Assembly (NCBI RefSeq): GCF_014230055.1
Contig: NZ_JACHVA010000033.1
Coordinates: 1 to 64,000 of the forward strand
Direction: 5' to 3'
Length of the DNA: 64,000 bases
Origin: Puniceicoccus vermicola
GTDB taxonomy: Bacteria > Verrucomicrobiota > Verrucomicrobiia > Opitutales > Puniceicoccaceae
Numbering within the stretch: position 1 is the stretch's first letter; every line of letters begins with the position of its first letter. Below, piece after piece: positions 33,859 to 42,766 of this stretch. Below the pieces are notes generated by a model. The model had not been told where the DNA came from. It did not search any database and was given only the letters and a program-made list of their open reading frames with translations. A program made the translations under genes and the position numbers.

Positions 33859-35539
33859 CTGCTTTCCGAGCGCGATTTACCGCACTCAGCAAAGCCAGAA
33901 GACCCGCTTCTTCGATATTTGTATCGAGTCCGCAGCCATAAAACCGCTGTCCGTCTTGCCGCTCAAGGACGATATAGGCGGCAGAAGAGGTCGCCGAACC
34001 GTGCCCAATTGCGTGCTGTTCGTAATCCTGAAGGCGGAAATCTTTCCACCCCTGATTCTCCATTGCGTGAACAAAGGCGTTGATCGGCCCATTTCCCTCT
34101 CCTTTGAGGGAGACTTCCTGACCATCCTCACTGACGACGCCGACATACTGGTAGCGGCTCTTCTCCGCCCCCGAACGAGTAATTTCGTGCGAGACCAGAC
34201 GAAGAGGCGACTCGACGTTGACAAATTCCTCGCGGAAGATGTCGTAAATGTCCTGCCCGGCTAACTCCACGCCTCGCGAGTCGGCAATATGGTTCACCCG
34301 CGCGCCCACCTCTGGCTGCATGGGCTTCGGCAACTTGAAACCAAAATCACGGGAGAGCACGTGGGCCACGCCCCCCTTCCCGCTTTGGCTGTTGATCCGA
34401 ATGATCGCCTCGTAATTCCGCCCGATATCGTGCGGATCGATGGTGAGGTAAGGAACGTCCCAAATCATTTCATCCGGGTTTTCCGATTTGTCCCGCAGGT
34501 CGAAACCTTTCTTGATGGCATCTTGGTGCGAGCCGGAAAAAGCGGTGAACACCAAGTCACCTCCGTAGGGATGACGAGGATGAACCTCCATCCGGGTATT
34601 GGCTTCATAGACCTCCCGAATGCGATCGAGATCCTCTAAATTCAATTGCGGAACCACGCCCTGCGAATAGAGATTCAAAGCAACGGTCACGATGTCGAGG
34701 TTTCCGGTACGCTCCCCGTTTCCAAAAAGCGTGCCTTCAACACGTTCCGCACCAGCCATCAGCCCCAGCTCCGTCGCCGCAACCCCGGTTCCCCGGTCGT
34801 TGTGGGTGTGCAAGCTGATGATCACGGAATCACGGCGGGAAATATTCCGGCAAAACCATTCAATTTGGTCGGCATGGATATTCGGAGTGGCCACTTCGAC
34901 TGTCCCCGGGAGATTCAAAATCATCTTCCGTTCAGGGGTCGGCTGAATCACATCACAAACCGCCTCACAAACCTCCAAAGCGTAGTCCATCTCGGTGCTG
35001 GAGAAACTCTCCGGCGAATACTGAACCCGGATATCCGAACCCTGCATTCTGGGCAGCCAACCACTGACCCGTTTAGCTCCGTTAATCGCAATGGCTTTCA
35101 CCTCTTCCTTCGAGAGATTAAAAGTAATCCGGCGCTGGGAAGGAGAGACGGAATTATACAAGTGCAGGACCGCCCGATTCACTCCCCGCAAGGATTCAAA
35201 GGTCTTATCGATCAGGTGATCCCGCGCTTGGACCAAAACTTGAATGGTCACATCGTCGGGGATGCGATCCTCATCGATCAACTTCCGCATGAAATCGTAT
35301 TCCACCTGAGAGGCCGCTGGAAAACCAACTTCAATCTCTTTGAAACCAATCTCCACAAGAAGTTCGAACATCCTAAGCTTTTCGGTCACGCTCATGGGAA
35401 TCGCGAGTGCCTGATTCCCATCGCGCAAGTCCACGGAGCACCAGATCGGGGCATGTTCGATCCTCCGATCCGGCCACTGCCGGTCTGGCAAGTCAATCGC
35501 CTCGAACGGGCGATACTTCTTGTGCGGTTCTTTTAACAT
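33854..35539 (-). CDS. leuA: 2-isopropylmalate synthase (long LeuA type)
   Basis: First committed step of leucine synthesis: acetyl-CoA plus 2-ketoisovalerate. The catalytic TIM barrel begins APIWCSVDLRDGNQALA (~25-41), with EIEVGFPAASQVEYDF and SLHTHNDRGTGVAATELG (metal His pair). From about residue 440 the C-terminal LeuA regulatory domain is present (GHGSATSSAAYIVLE), so feedback inhibition by leucine is likely. ATG 35539 (MLKEPHKKYRPF) is used; a longer start adds 24 unrelated residues. Length 561 and the wording fit the long form typical of actinobacteria and fungi. No other leu gene is in the window. Confidence 0.94.
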   Translation of the reverse strand: MLKEPHKKYRPFEAIDLPDRQWPDRRIEHAPIWCSVDLRDGNQALAIPMSVTEKLRMFELLVEIGFKEIEVGFPAASQVEYDFMRKLIDEDRIPDDVTIQVLVQARDHLIDKTFESLRGVNRAVLHLYNSVSPSQRRITFNLSKEEVKAIAINGAKRVSGWLPRMQGSDIRVQYSPESFSSTEMDYALEVCEAVCDVIQPTPERKMILNLPGTVEVATPNIHADQIEWFCRNISRRDSVIISLHTHNDRGTGVAATELGLMAGAERVEGTLFGNGERTGNLDIVTVALNLYSQGVVPQLNLEDLDRIREVYEANTRMEVHPRHPYGGDLVFTAFSGSHQDAIKKGFDLRDKSENPDEMIWDVPYLTIDPHDIGRNYEAIIRINSQSGKGGVAHVLSRDFGFKLPKPMQPEVGARVNHIADSRGVELAGQDIYDIFREEFVNVESPLRLVSHEITRSGAEKSRYQYVGVVSEDGQEVSLKGEGNGPINAFVHAMENQGWKDFRLQDYEQHAIGHGSATSSAAYIVLERQDGQRFYGCGLDTNIEEAGLLALLSAVNRARKAV

Positions 35540-35680
35540 GGAAAACCGAACAAAATGGACGAGAACCGGGCAGGGTTCAAGACTACAATCAACACCCGAA
35601 AAACGGAGCATTCTCTCATTTTCAGGGACCGCTCTCGGTCAGGTTAGAAGAATCAATCCAACCGACCACAGAGATTTCAC

Positions 35681-36385
35681 TCACTCGAGATACAGCATGC
35701 GACCGCAGGAATCACAGGTGACCACCTTAAATGCCTGGACCGCGGCATCGACATCATTGCTCACTCGCAAATGACACCCGCCACAAGTGTGGTCCGCAAG
35801 AGGCACCACTACCGGAGGACGCTTGATCTGCTTCCAGAGAGCATCATACTGGGCGAGAAGCCCGGCATCCACCTCACTGCGCCGACTCTGAATATCTTCC
35901 TCCATCCCAGAAAGTTGATCGCGAAATCTCACCTCATCGGCATCGATCCGCGCTAGAGTTTTCCGGTGCCCCTCCATCAGCTTATCCACTTCCGCTTCAT
36001 TCTTTGCAAAAGCCGCCTTCTCCTCTTCGATTTGGTCGAGAAGTAGAATTTCCTTCTCTTCGATTTCGTCGATCTTGGCTTTCAGCGAATCGATCTCGTG
36101 ATTGAGCGCTTGGTACTCCTCATTCTTACGAACCTCCAACTGTTGGTTCTTCAGCTTGACGATCTTCTCTTGTGCCGCCTCAGCGTCTGACTCCATCCGC
36201 TCGCGAAGCACCTCCGACTCCCGGACCTGATTCCGAGCCGCCTCGAGCTGTTGCTGCTCCTCAGCCATCTCCTTCTCCACCCGAGCACGCTCCTGTGGGA
36301 ATGACTGAAGGCTGAGAACAGCCTTGCGAAGATCAAGATCACGCGACTGCAACGCGAGGAGAGGGATCATCTGATTACTCGGCAT
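35681..36385 (-). CDS. coiled-coil protein with C-terminal C4 zinc ribbon (CT398/DUF164-like)
   Basis: A 234-residue protein with a long antiparallel coiled coil (~residues 10-170, heptad-rich in Glu, Lys, Leu) and a C-terminal zinc ribbon with all four cysteines: CGGCHLR and CDSCGR. This layout matches the DUF164 zinc-ribbon family (chlamydial CT398, helicobacter HP0958), members of which bind flagellar or secretion proteins, sigma-54 or RNA. ATG 36385 (MPSNQMIPLL) is preferred. The gene stands between leuA and transposase copy 2. Confidence 0.85.
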   Translation of the reverse strand: MPSNQMIPLLALQSRDLDLRKAVLSLQSFPQERARVEKEMAEEQQQLEAARNQVRESEVLRERMESDAEAAQEKIVKLKNQQLEVRKNEEYQALNHEIDSLKAKIDEIEEKEILLLDQIEEEKAAFAKNEAEVDKLMEGHRKTLARIDADEVRFRDQLSGMEEDIQSRRSEVDAGLLAQYDALWKQIKRPPVVVPLADHTCGGCHLRVSNDVDAAVQAFKVVTCDSCGRMLYLE

Positions 36386-36450
36386 GCGGGAAGAATCATC
36401 CCGCACCAGAACAAAATCTGCCAGAACGGAATTCCCCAAGTTTCATTTTT

Positions 36451-37407
36451 TTATTCAAAGAGTCTTTGGCGTAATCCAGTCCCCACGGCGAGCCCCTTCC
36501 AGTCGCTCCCCCGCAATGGGTGAGGTCTTCGCGTCCGCTTCCCTTCCGTTTCGTGTTCTAGGAACTTGTTCACAAAGTCCTCTGATCCCAGCACCATCCC
36601 GTCCGAAAAATACCTCACCCGGCACCGCAAAACCACCGAAAGAGGCAACTTCCCCTTCTCCTCCTGCAAAACCCGAACCGCTTCTTCGTGGGAAATAGAT
36701 GCTTTCCCCTCTTTCTCTCCATCGCCAGCCCCATACAAAGTCTGCCGATACCCAGCCAGATCCTTATCCACAGCAGAGAGCCCGGCTCGAGCCAGTCGCC
36801 CACCCCCAAGAGCCTCAGCATACCCACAAAACCGATAATCCTTAGGATCCGAAACCAACCCCGCCCGAACTGCATTCAGGTCAATATAGGCCGCCACGGT
36901 CCGCAGAGCCCAACGATCCCCTTCGACCAAAACACTCTTAAATCGAGCCGACCAAAGCGGCCCAAACCGATCCCTAGAACGGTTAAACCAAAGTGTATAC
37001 CGAAGCTTCAAAGTCCGCATAAACTCCGAAACATCATGCATCCGCCGAGTAAGCTCCTTGCGCAACTCCCTCCCATCAAGAAAGTTATCCTTCAGATGCC
37101 CCTCTAAAACTTCGGCAGGCATTGGATTCCAGGGAGTAGGCTTAGGATAAAGCTTCCGATACCGACGAACCAACTCAGCATCCGAAACCTCAGTCCCCGC
37201 CGGTGGCACCTCCACCAAAATATGGAAATGGTTCTTCATCACCGCATAAGTAACCACCCGAACCCCGGAAAACTCAGCTACCTGCCAGATCATCTTCCGC
37301 AACACCTCCCTCTCCCGATCCCCAAAGAGAGCCTCTCCATTCACTGTCCGGCTCATCAGATGGTGATATGACAATTGATTCGATTCCTTGAGTCTGCGTC
37401 TGCCCAT
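36451..37407 (-). mobile_element. REP-associated tyrosine transposase (Y1/IS200-like), copy 2
   Basis: Second copy of the RAYT-type transposase seen at 10077-11033. After SYHHLMSRTVNGEALF the two proteins differ at about 13 of ~300 positions, most of them near the C-terminus. HUH motif KNHFHILVEV and the AAYIDLNAVRAGLV segment with the presumed catalytic Tyr are both intact, so it looks functional. Flanking DNA is unrelated to copy 1 except that the motif at 37438 lies at the same 30-base distance. RAYTs are usually single copy, so two recent copies 26 kb apart are unusual. It lies between the zinc-ribbon and SpoU-methyltransferase genes without breaking either. Confidence 0.9.
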
Positions 37408-37437
37408 AGGGCTAAATTCAACCACCAATCTAGGTTA

Positions 37438-37468
37438 GTCAAATACTTTTAGAACAGTTATATAAAAT
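37438..37468 (+). promoter_or_regulatory. repeated motif GTCAA-N8-AGAACAG with TATATAA beside transposase copy 2
   Basis: GTCAA (37438-37442), eight bases, AGAACAG (37451-37457) and TTATATAAAAT. The block AGAACAGTTATATAAA is identical to that beside copy 1, while the 30 bases between motif and start codon have diverged. In this orientation it would transcribe toward the 3' end of the convergent methyltransferase gene, so here it is either carried by the element or acts on the transposase. Confidence 0.5.
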
Positions 37469-37498
37469 ACGCTAAAGATAGCTAACCGAGATACGAAA

Positions 37499-38311
37499 TT
37501 AGGTTTCTACCCCTACCCGTCGACGCCACTCATAGAGCAGCAAGGCTCCAGAAACTGATACATTCAGGGAATCGATGCCTTCCTCCATGGGAATACTCAC
37601 TCTTTCGACTTCGGGTAAATCCCATTCTTTGGGGAGGCCGGCGTGTTCTTCGCCGAGGACAATGACTGGCGGGTTTGACCATGATGAGGTCCAGAGGTTG
37701 CCTTCTCCCCCTTTGTCTGCGGCGATTACGGTTAGATTTCTTTGGCGAAAAGTTTCCATCGCTTCTGCTGGAGACGCGGTCCATCCGGGGAGGCGGAAGA
37801 CTAATCCTCGGGAGGCTCGGATTACTTGGGGATTTTCGAAATCTACCGCTGGGTCGCAGAGGATGATTCCCTCGGCGCCGACGGCGAAGGCGGTGCGGAT
37901 TAGGGCACCTAAATTTCCCGGCTTTTCGAGTCGGTTGGTGACGAGGATCGGGCCGGTGCAAGTCTCGGGAAGAGCCAGATTGCGGTTGGGGCAGATCCCT
38001 ACTCCGATGACTCCGTCCGGCTTTTCGCGCACCGAAACTTTCTGGAAAGCTGTCTTGGAAAGGAGTCGGAGCGGGATGTCACTCTCCATGCTGACCTTTT
38101 CCCATTGAGCGAGAGTGTCATCCTCCAGACTCTCTGAGATGAGGATCTCTTCAAAATCCACTCCGCCCTCCACGGCTTGCTCAATTTCGTAGGCTCCATC
38201 AATCAGGAATCGGCCGGTCTCCCTCCGACGCTTTCCAACGTGCAATTTTACCCATCCGCGAACTTTTGGGTTCGCCGGGCTTTGGATCGGCTCAAGATAC
38301 TTGGCCATCAT
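37499..38311 (-). CDS. SpoU/TrmH-family RNA 2'-O-methyltransferase
   Basis: Methylates a ribose in rRNA or tRNA using S-adenosylmethionine in a trefoil-knot fold. The three motifs are clear: RLEKPGNLGALIRTAFAVGA (~residue 127), VIVLGEEHAGLPKEW (~214) and VSIPMEEGIDSLNVSVSGALLLYEW (~235). An N-terminal substrate-binding domain precedes them (NPKVRGWVKLHVGKRRRETGRFLIDG). Length 270 fits RlmB/TsnR-like members, but the target base is unknown. Its start overlaps the end of lspA by ~20 bases. Confidence 0.92.
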   Translation of the reverse strand: MMAKYLEPIQSPANPKVRGWVKLHVGKRRRETGRFLIDGAYEIEQAVEGGVDFEEILISESLEDDTLAQWEKVSMESDIPLRLLSKTAFQKVSVREKPDGVIGVGICPNRNLALPETCTGPILVTNRLEKPGNLGALIRTAFAVGAEGIILCDPAVDFENPQVIRASRGLVFRLPGWTASPAEAMETFRQRNLTVIAADKGGEGNLWTSSWSNPPVIVLGEEHAGLPKEWDLPEVERVSIPMEEGIDSLNVSVSGALLLYEWRRRVGVET

Positions 38312-38867
38312 TCACATCCTTCTCCGCCTTTTTCGCGGGAAAGAAACAGATCACGATGTAAATGCCCACTCCACAGGTGATCCCCATGTCGGCTACGTTG
38401 AAGGCAGGCCAGCGGTAGGGTTCGATCCCCAAAGCGGAAATTCCGGGTAGGTGGAAATCGAGAAAATCGACCACATGCCCATAAATCATCCGATCGAGGA
38501 GATTGCCGAGGATGCCGCCGACGATCATTCCAAAGCTGAACTGCATCGGTCCGCGTTTCAGTTCCAAGGCACCACGATAGAAATAAATCGCGGTGAGGGC
38601 AACAACTGCCACCAGGACCAAGACAATGCGGTAGCCGCTGAGGATCCCCCATGCCGCGCCCTGGTTTCCGATGTGGACTAGTTGGAAAAAGTCCGGAATG
38701 ACCACGACCGGAGAAACTTCCCCGGGGCCCCGGCTAGGGAAATAAGTTCCGAAGGGAAGAATCGCATCGATCCACAGCTTCGTGCCTTGGTCCAGAAGCA
38801 GGACTCCCAGAGCCATTCCCCAAAAGAGGCGATAGGCCCGAAAACCTCCGGACGCCCTAACCGGCAT
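38292..38867 (-). CDS. lspA: lipoprotein signal peptidase II
   Basis: Inner-membrane aspartic protease that removes prolipoprotein signals. Four membrane helices; signatures DQGTKLWID (~26), HIGNQGAAWG (~65), GILGNLLDRMIYGHVVDFLDF (~118, first catalytic Asp) and FNVADMGITCG (~155, second catalytic Asp). Length 191. The order ileS, dksA-like, lspA is found in other phyla such as Bacteroidetes and Chlamydiae and supports the call. Confidence 0.95.
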   Translation of the reverse strand: MPVRASGGFRAYRLFWGMALGVLLLDQGTKLWIDAILPFGTYFPSRGPGEVSPVVVIPDFFQLVHIGNQGAAWGILSGYRIVLVLVAVVALTAIYFYRGALELKRGPMQFSFGMIVGGILGNLLDRMIYGHVVDFLDFHLPGISALGIEPYRWPAFNVADMGITCGVGIYIVICFFPAKKAEKDVNDGQVS

Positions 38868-38887
38868 CGGAGGTGGATTCGGCGAGA

Positions 38888-39805
38888 CTACTCATCTGAA
38901 TCGTCGTCAGAAAGGACGGGAGTGTCTTCCCCATCGAAACCTTGGATCCCGGCTTTCTGCACGGTGCGCTTGCGACCGCGCTCCACTTCCATTTGCCCTT
39001 CTACCGAATAACGGGTGAAGGGAACGGCGCGCAGTCTCTCACGGCTGATCGGTTTCCCGGTAATTTCGCAAATCCCATACGAGCCGTCACGAATCCGGCG
39101 AATGGCTTCGTCGATTTCGTAAAGGGCTTCCTGCTCACTCGAGACCATGCTCAGGGCAAAATCACGGTCGAAACTGTCGGTTCCGGCGTCCGCCATGTGC
39201 TGTCCGTAGCTCGAAAGGTCTCCCGAATCTTCCTTATTTGATCGGTGCAGAGTCTCCTCGGAGTGACGATGAAGACCTTCGTAAACCTCTTGGTGCAACT
39301 CGACGAGAGCGCGAAAATAGGGAAGGAACTTTTTCGGGATATCTTCCTCGCTGGACTTGTCCGCCTTATCTTCTTCGTTCGAAGCGGTTGGATCAAAACC
39401 AAGAAGGTCCGCAACGGAGGCGGCACCAAAGCTCTGCTTCGGGCGGGCTGGTGCCTGTGGAGTGGGTTCTGGAGCTTTCGCGGTCTCGGGTGCAGGCGCT
39501 GGTTTCTTTGGAGCGACTACGGGCTCACTCGGAGCCGTCTTCCGGGTTTTCAGATAATCCCGGAGGTCCTTCATGCTGAAGACCACCGGCTGTCCTTTGC
39601 GGGAATCTTCTTCTTCGCGCTTGCGGCCCCGCTTGCGGAGAGCTTCCGTCACCCGCCGGGTCACCTCTTCTGCAGCAACGCCGACCTTCTTTTCGGTGGA
39701 AGCTTCCGATTCTGAGGAGGCCTTCGACGTGCTCTTCGCTTTCGAAGTCGATTTGCGTGCGGCTTTCTTTGCCGTCTTACCCGTGGCTTTCTTTTTGGCA
39801 GGCAT
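38888..39805 (-). CDS. DksA/TraR-like protein with lost zinc ligands and histone-like basic tail
   Basis: The C-terminal domain (~215-280) follows the DksA/TraR pattern: EQEALYEIDEAIRRIRDGSYGICEITGKPISRERL. In DksA four cysteines bind zinc as C-x2-C-x17-C-x2-C. Here the same spacing reads C246, T249, S267, G270, so three of four ligands are gone and zinc is probably not bound. The N-terminus (residues 1-30, MPAKKKATGKTAKKAARKST) is Lys/Ala/Ser-rich like histone H1 tails, followed by an Ala/Pro linker (~95-125). ATG 39805 is chosen. It may bind RNA polymerase or DNA; its place between ileS and lspA is the usual one for this family. Confidence 0.85.
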   Translation of the reverse strand: MPAKKKATGKTAKKAARKSTSKAKSTSKASSESEASTEKKVGVAAEEVTRRVTEALRKRGRKREEEDSRKGQPVVFSMKDLRDYLKTRKTAPSEPVVAPKKPAPAPETAKAPEPTPQAPARPKQSFGAASVADLLGFDPTASNEEDKADKSSEEDIPKKFLPYFRALVELHQEVYEGLHRHSEETLHRSNKEDSGDLSSYGQHMADAGTDSFDRDFALSMVSSEQEALYEIDEAIRRIRDGSYGICEITGKPISRERLRAVPFTRYSVEGQMEVERGRKRTVQKAGIQGFDGEDTPVLSDDDSDE

Positions 39806-39842
39806 ATTAATCAAAAGAGATGAGAGTTATTTCGAAAAATTT

Positions 39843-42617
39843 CTAGGCTGTTTGTTTGGTTTTGCGGAGAGCCTCAGCACAACGCTCTGAGACCTCACCC
39901 CATTCATCCGTCTGAACAAGACTCGGCACCCAGCGCCAAGTGCGCGGACAACGCACACCATCAGCATGAGATGCTTCAACTGTCAATGAGCCTTCTCCAG
40001 CTTCCAATTCAACTGCAGAGACGATAAAGAACTCCGGAAGCCATTCCCGATAGGATTCAAGAAGTTTAAATTCATCACTTCCGGCGTCTCCCGAGATCTT
40101 CACCTTGGCGTCGAGGCTCGAGGCAATCTCCTTCTGCTTCCGCTTTTCTTCGAGCGCATCGTTCACATTCTCTGCCTTCCAGCGGAGAATTTTATCAACA
40201 TCGACTGCAGCTGCACTGTGAAGGAAGGCTGATGGCGCTTCCGGCCAACCCGCCAGCTGGACCGGCTTTCCCCCGTATTCCTGACCGTCATGCAGATAGG
40301 CGTACGATTCGTCGGCCGTGAAAGAGAGAATCGGATTCAGGATCCGGCAGAGGGAATCACAGATCCGGAAAAGAACGGTCTGCGAGGAGCGACGGCGGGC
40401 ATCATTCGGTGCCAGCGTATACAAGCGGTCCTTGAGGATATCGTGGTAACTGGCCGACAAGGTCTGCGCACAGAAACGACTGATTTCCTGATAGACGCGG
40501 TGGAACGCGAAGCACTCATAGGCATCGTCCACAGTCTCAATCAATTCCGCGAGGCGGGCGAGAGCCCACTGATCGAGCGGATCCAGATCCTCGTCAGCGA
40601 CAGTATTCGTCTTCGGATCGAAATCGTAGAGATTCCCGATCTGGAAGCGCAGGGTGTTGCGGACATTCCGATAGGTCTGGGAAACGTTTTTGAGAATTTC
40701 CCCCGAGACCGGAATGTCATTGCGATAATCCTCGGAGCTGATCCAGAGGCGGACGATGTCGGCGCCAAATTCCTGAACAAAGCTGTCCGCGGTCTGCGGT
40801 TTGCCATCGCTCTTGGAAATTTTCCGTCCATCCTGCCCGACGACAAACCCGTGGGTGAGAATTTTCTTATAGGGTGGCTGCCCATCGGCAATCATCCCTG
40901 TCCAAAGCGAAGACTGGAACCATCCGCGATGCTGATCGCTTCCCTCGATATAGAGGTCCGCCGGCCAGGACATGTCCCGCTGCTTCAGAACTGCACGGTG
41001 ACTGCAGCCGGAATCGATCCAGACATCCAACGTATCGGTGCCGGGCCGCAGGGCCTCGGGACTCCATCCCTCAGGGAGGTCGATTCCTTCCAAGAGCTCG
41101 GAAGCCGAATGCTGGAACCAGAGACTGCACCCTTCGGATTCAACCTTATCGGCAAGGCCACGGATCACCGCGGGATCGATGAAGGCTTCCCCATCCTCAT
41201 TGAAGAAGGCCGGGATCGGCACGCCCCAGGTCCGTTGGCGGCTGATGCACCAGTCGGGGCGGGATTCCACCGCACCACGGATGCGGTTCTCTCCCCAAGT
41301 CGGCTCCCACTTGACGGACCCGATCGCTTCGAGGGCTCTCTCGCGGAGTCCACCCTTGTCGAGCGAGACAAACCACTGGTCCATCGCCCGGAAAACGACC
41401 GGAGTCTTGGACCGCCAGCAATGAGGATAGGAGTGAACGTAGGGCTCTTTAGCGAGCAGCACGCCCTTCTCTTTTAAAATCTCCAAGACAGCACTGTTGG
41501 CCGGCGACTTTCCTTTTTTCTCAAGAACGGAGAGCCCGACCAGATCTGCTGGCACCCGACCATCATCGACGTAGCAGCCGTTGTCATCCAGCGGGCAATA
41601 AATCTCCAGGCCGTTCTGGAGGCCGGAAACATAGTCGTCGATCCCGTGCCCAGGAGCGGTGTGGACGCACCCCGTTCCGGTCGTGGCCGTGACATATTCA
41701 GCGGCGATGATGGGCGATGGGCGGTCGATAAATGGATGGCGAGCCTCGCGTCCGGCAAACTCGGCCCCGTCGATCGTTTCTTCAATCGAGTAATCGGTGA
41801 GAGCGCACTTCTCGGCAACCTCTTCGACGCGGGTTTCCGCGATCCAGTAAGCATGTCCTCCGGAGACGACCTTCGCGTAGCGGAGTCGAGGGTGCACCGC
41901 GACCGCCAGGTTGGCCGGCAAAGTCCAGGGGGTCGTCGTCCAGATCACTACCGATTCGGCCTCTCCCAGCGGGAATGCGACATAGATCGAGGGGCTCGTG
42001 TGCTCCTGGTATTCGATCTCCGCCTCCGCAAGAGCGGTCTGGCAGGGAATCGACCAATATACCGGCTTCTTGCTGCGGTAGACGAGATCGTTGGCGACAA
42101 ACTCCGCAAAGGTCCGAAGGATAGCTGCCTCGTAATTCGGATTCATCGTCCGATACTCGTGCTCCCAATCGGCCTGAACCCCCAGGCGCTCAAACTGCCC
42201 GCGCTGTTTTTCGATAAAGCTCTTGCTGAACTCCTCGCACGCCTTGCGCATTTCGACCGGAGTCAACTCGCGACCCTCGTCCTTCATCTGGCGGGCGACC
42301 TTGTGCTCGATCGGCAGACCGTGGCAATCCCAGCCTGGGATGTAGGGGGAACGGCGGCCCTTCATCGACTGGAATCGGACGATCGTATCCTTCAGGATCT
42401 TGTTGAGGGCGGTGCCGATATGGACGTCTCCGTTGGTGAACGGAGGACCGTCGTGGAGAAGGAATTCTTCTTCGGAGGCGGCGTTCGACTCCTGCATCCT
42501 TCCGTACAAATCGATCTTTTTCCAGTGTTGGATTCGTTCCGGCTCACGCTTGACGAGACCAGCTCGCATGGGAAAGTCGGTTTTAGGAAGGTTTAGCGTA
42601 TCTTTGAGGGAATTCAC
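39843..42617 (-). CDS. ileS: isoleucyl-tRNA synthetase
   Basis: Charges tRNA-Ile and edits valine. Class I motifs: HIGH-like PFTNGDVHIGTALNK (~residue 58) and KMSKS-like DGRKISKSDGKP (~605), with the editing domain between (TATTGTGCVHTAPGHGIDDY, ~305). Length 924 is that of the bacterial form. The C-terminal zinc site, normally C-x2-C...C-x2-C, reads CPRT (C890, T893) and CAEA (C913, A916), so two of four cysteines are missing. Translation starts at GTG 42617. It heads the ileS, dksA-like, lspA, SpoU-methyltransferase operon. Confidence 0.97.
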   Translation of the reverse strand: MNSLKDTLNLPKTDFPMRAGLVKREPERIQHWKKIDLYGRMQESNAASEEEFLLHDGPPFTNGDVHIGTALNKILKDTIVRFQSMKGRRSPYIPGWDCHGLPIEHKVARQMKDEGRELTPVEMRKACEEFSKSFIEKQRGQFERLGVQADWEHEYRTMNPNYEAAILRTFAEFVANDLVYRSKKPVYWSIPCQTALAEAEIEYQEHTSPSIYVAFPLGEAESVVIWTTTPWTLPANLAVAVHPRLRYAKVVSGGHAYWIAETRVEEVAEKCALTDYSIEETIDGAEFAGREARHPFIDRPSPIIAAEYVTATTGTGCVHTAPGHGIDDYVSGLQNGLEIYCPLDDNGCYVDDGRVPADLVGLSVLEKKGKSPANSAVLEILKEKGVLLAKEPYVHSYPHCWRSKTPVVFRAMDQWFVSLDKGGLRERALEAIGSVKWEPTWGENRIRGAVESRPDWCISRQRTWGVPIPAFFNEDGEAFIDPAVIRGLADKVESEGCSLWFQHSASELLEGIDLPEGWSPEALRPGTDTLDVWIDSGCSHRAVLKQRDMSWPADLYIEGSDQHRGWFQSSLWTGMIADGQPPYKKILTHGFVVGQDGRKISKSDGKPQTADSFVQEFGADIVRLWISSEDYRNDIPVSGEILKNVSQTYRNVRNTLRFQIGNLYDFDPKTNTVADEDLDPLDQWALARLAELIETVDDAYECFAFHRVYQEISRFCAQTLSASYHDILKDRLYTLAPNDARRRSSQTVLFRICDSLCRILNPILSFTADESYAYLHDGQEYGGKPVQLAGWPEAPSAFLHSAAAVDVDKILRWKAENVNDALEEKRKQKEIASSLDAKVKISGDAGSDEFKLLESYREWLPEFFIVSAVELEAGEGSLTVEASHADGVRCPRTWRWVPSLVQTDEWGEVSERCAEALRKTKQTA

Positions 42618-42766
42618 GGTCCACTTGGTTCGGGCGAAAGGCGCGAGAGTTTGGAGCTTTCGGGTTCGCAGTCAAGGTCGCGCTTTCGATAAGGGTCACA
42701 TTCCGTCTTGCAGAATCTCTTGCTTTCATGGTCTGGCTCAGGAACGATGAGCCCTCTTTCTCACAC

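Noticed and set aside
35627-35640. GACCG-N4-CGGTC hairpin upstream of leuA as a leucine attenuator
   Set aside because: Only a 5-bp stem, no leader peptide with leucine codons, and no T run; too weak to call.
40290-41477. A 395-codon open frame antisense to ileS
   Set aside because: It lies wholly within ileS, which has complete class I synthetase motifs. Long antisense frames are expected with this codon bias, and its translation shows no domain.
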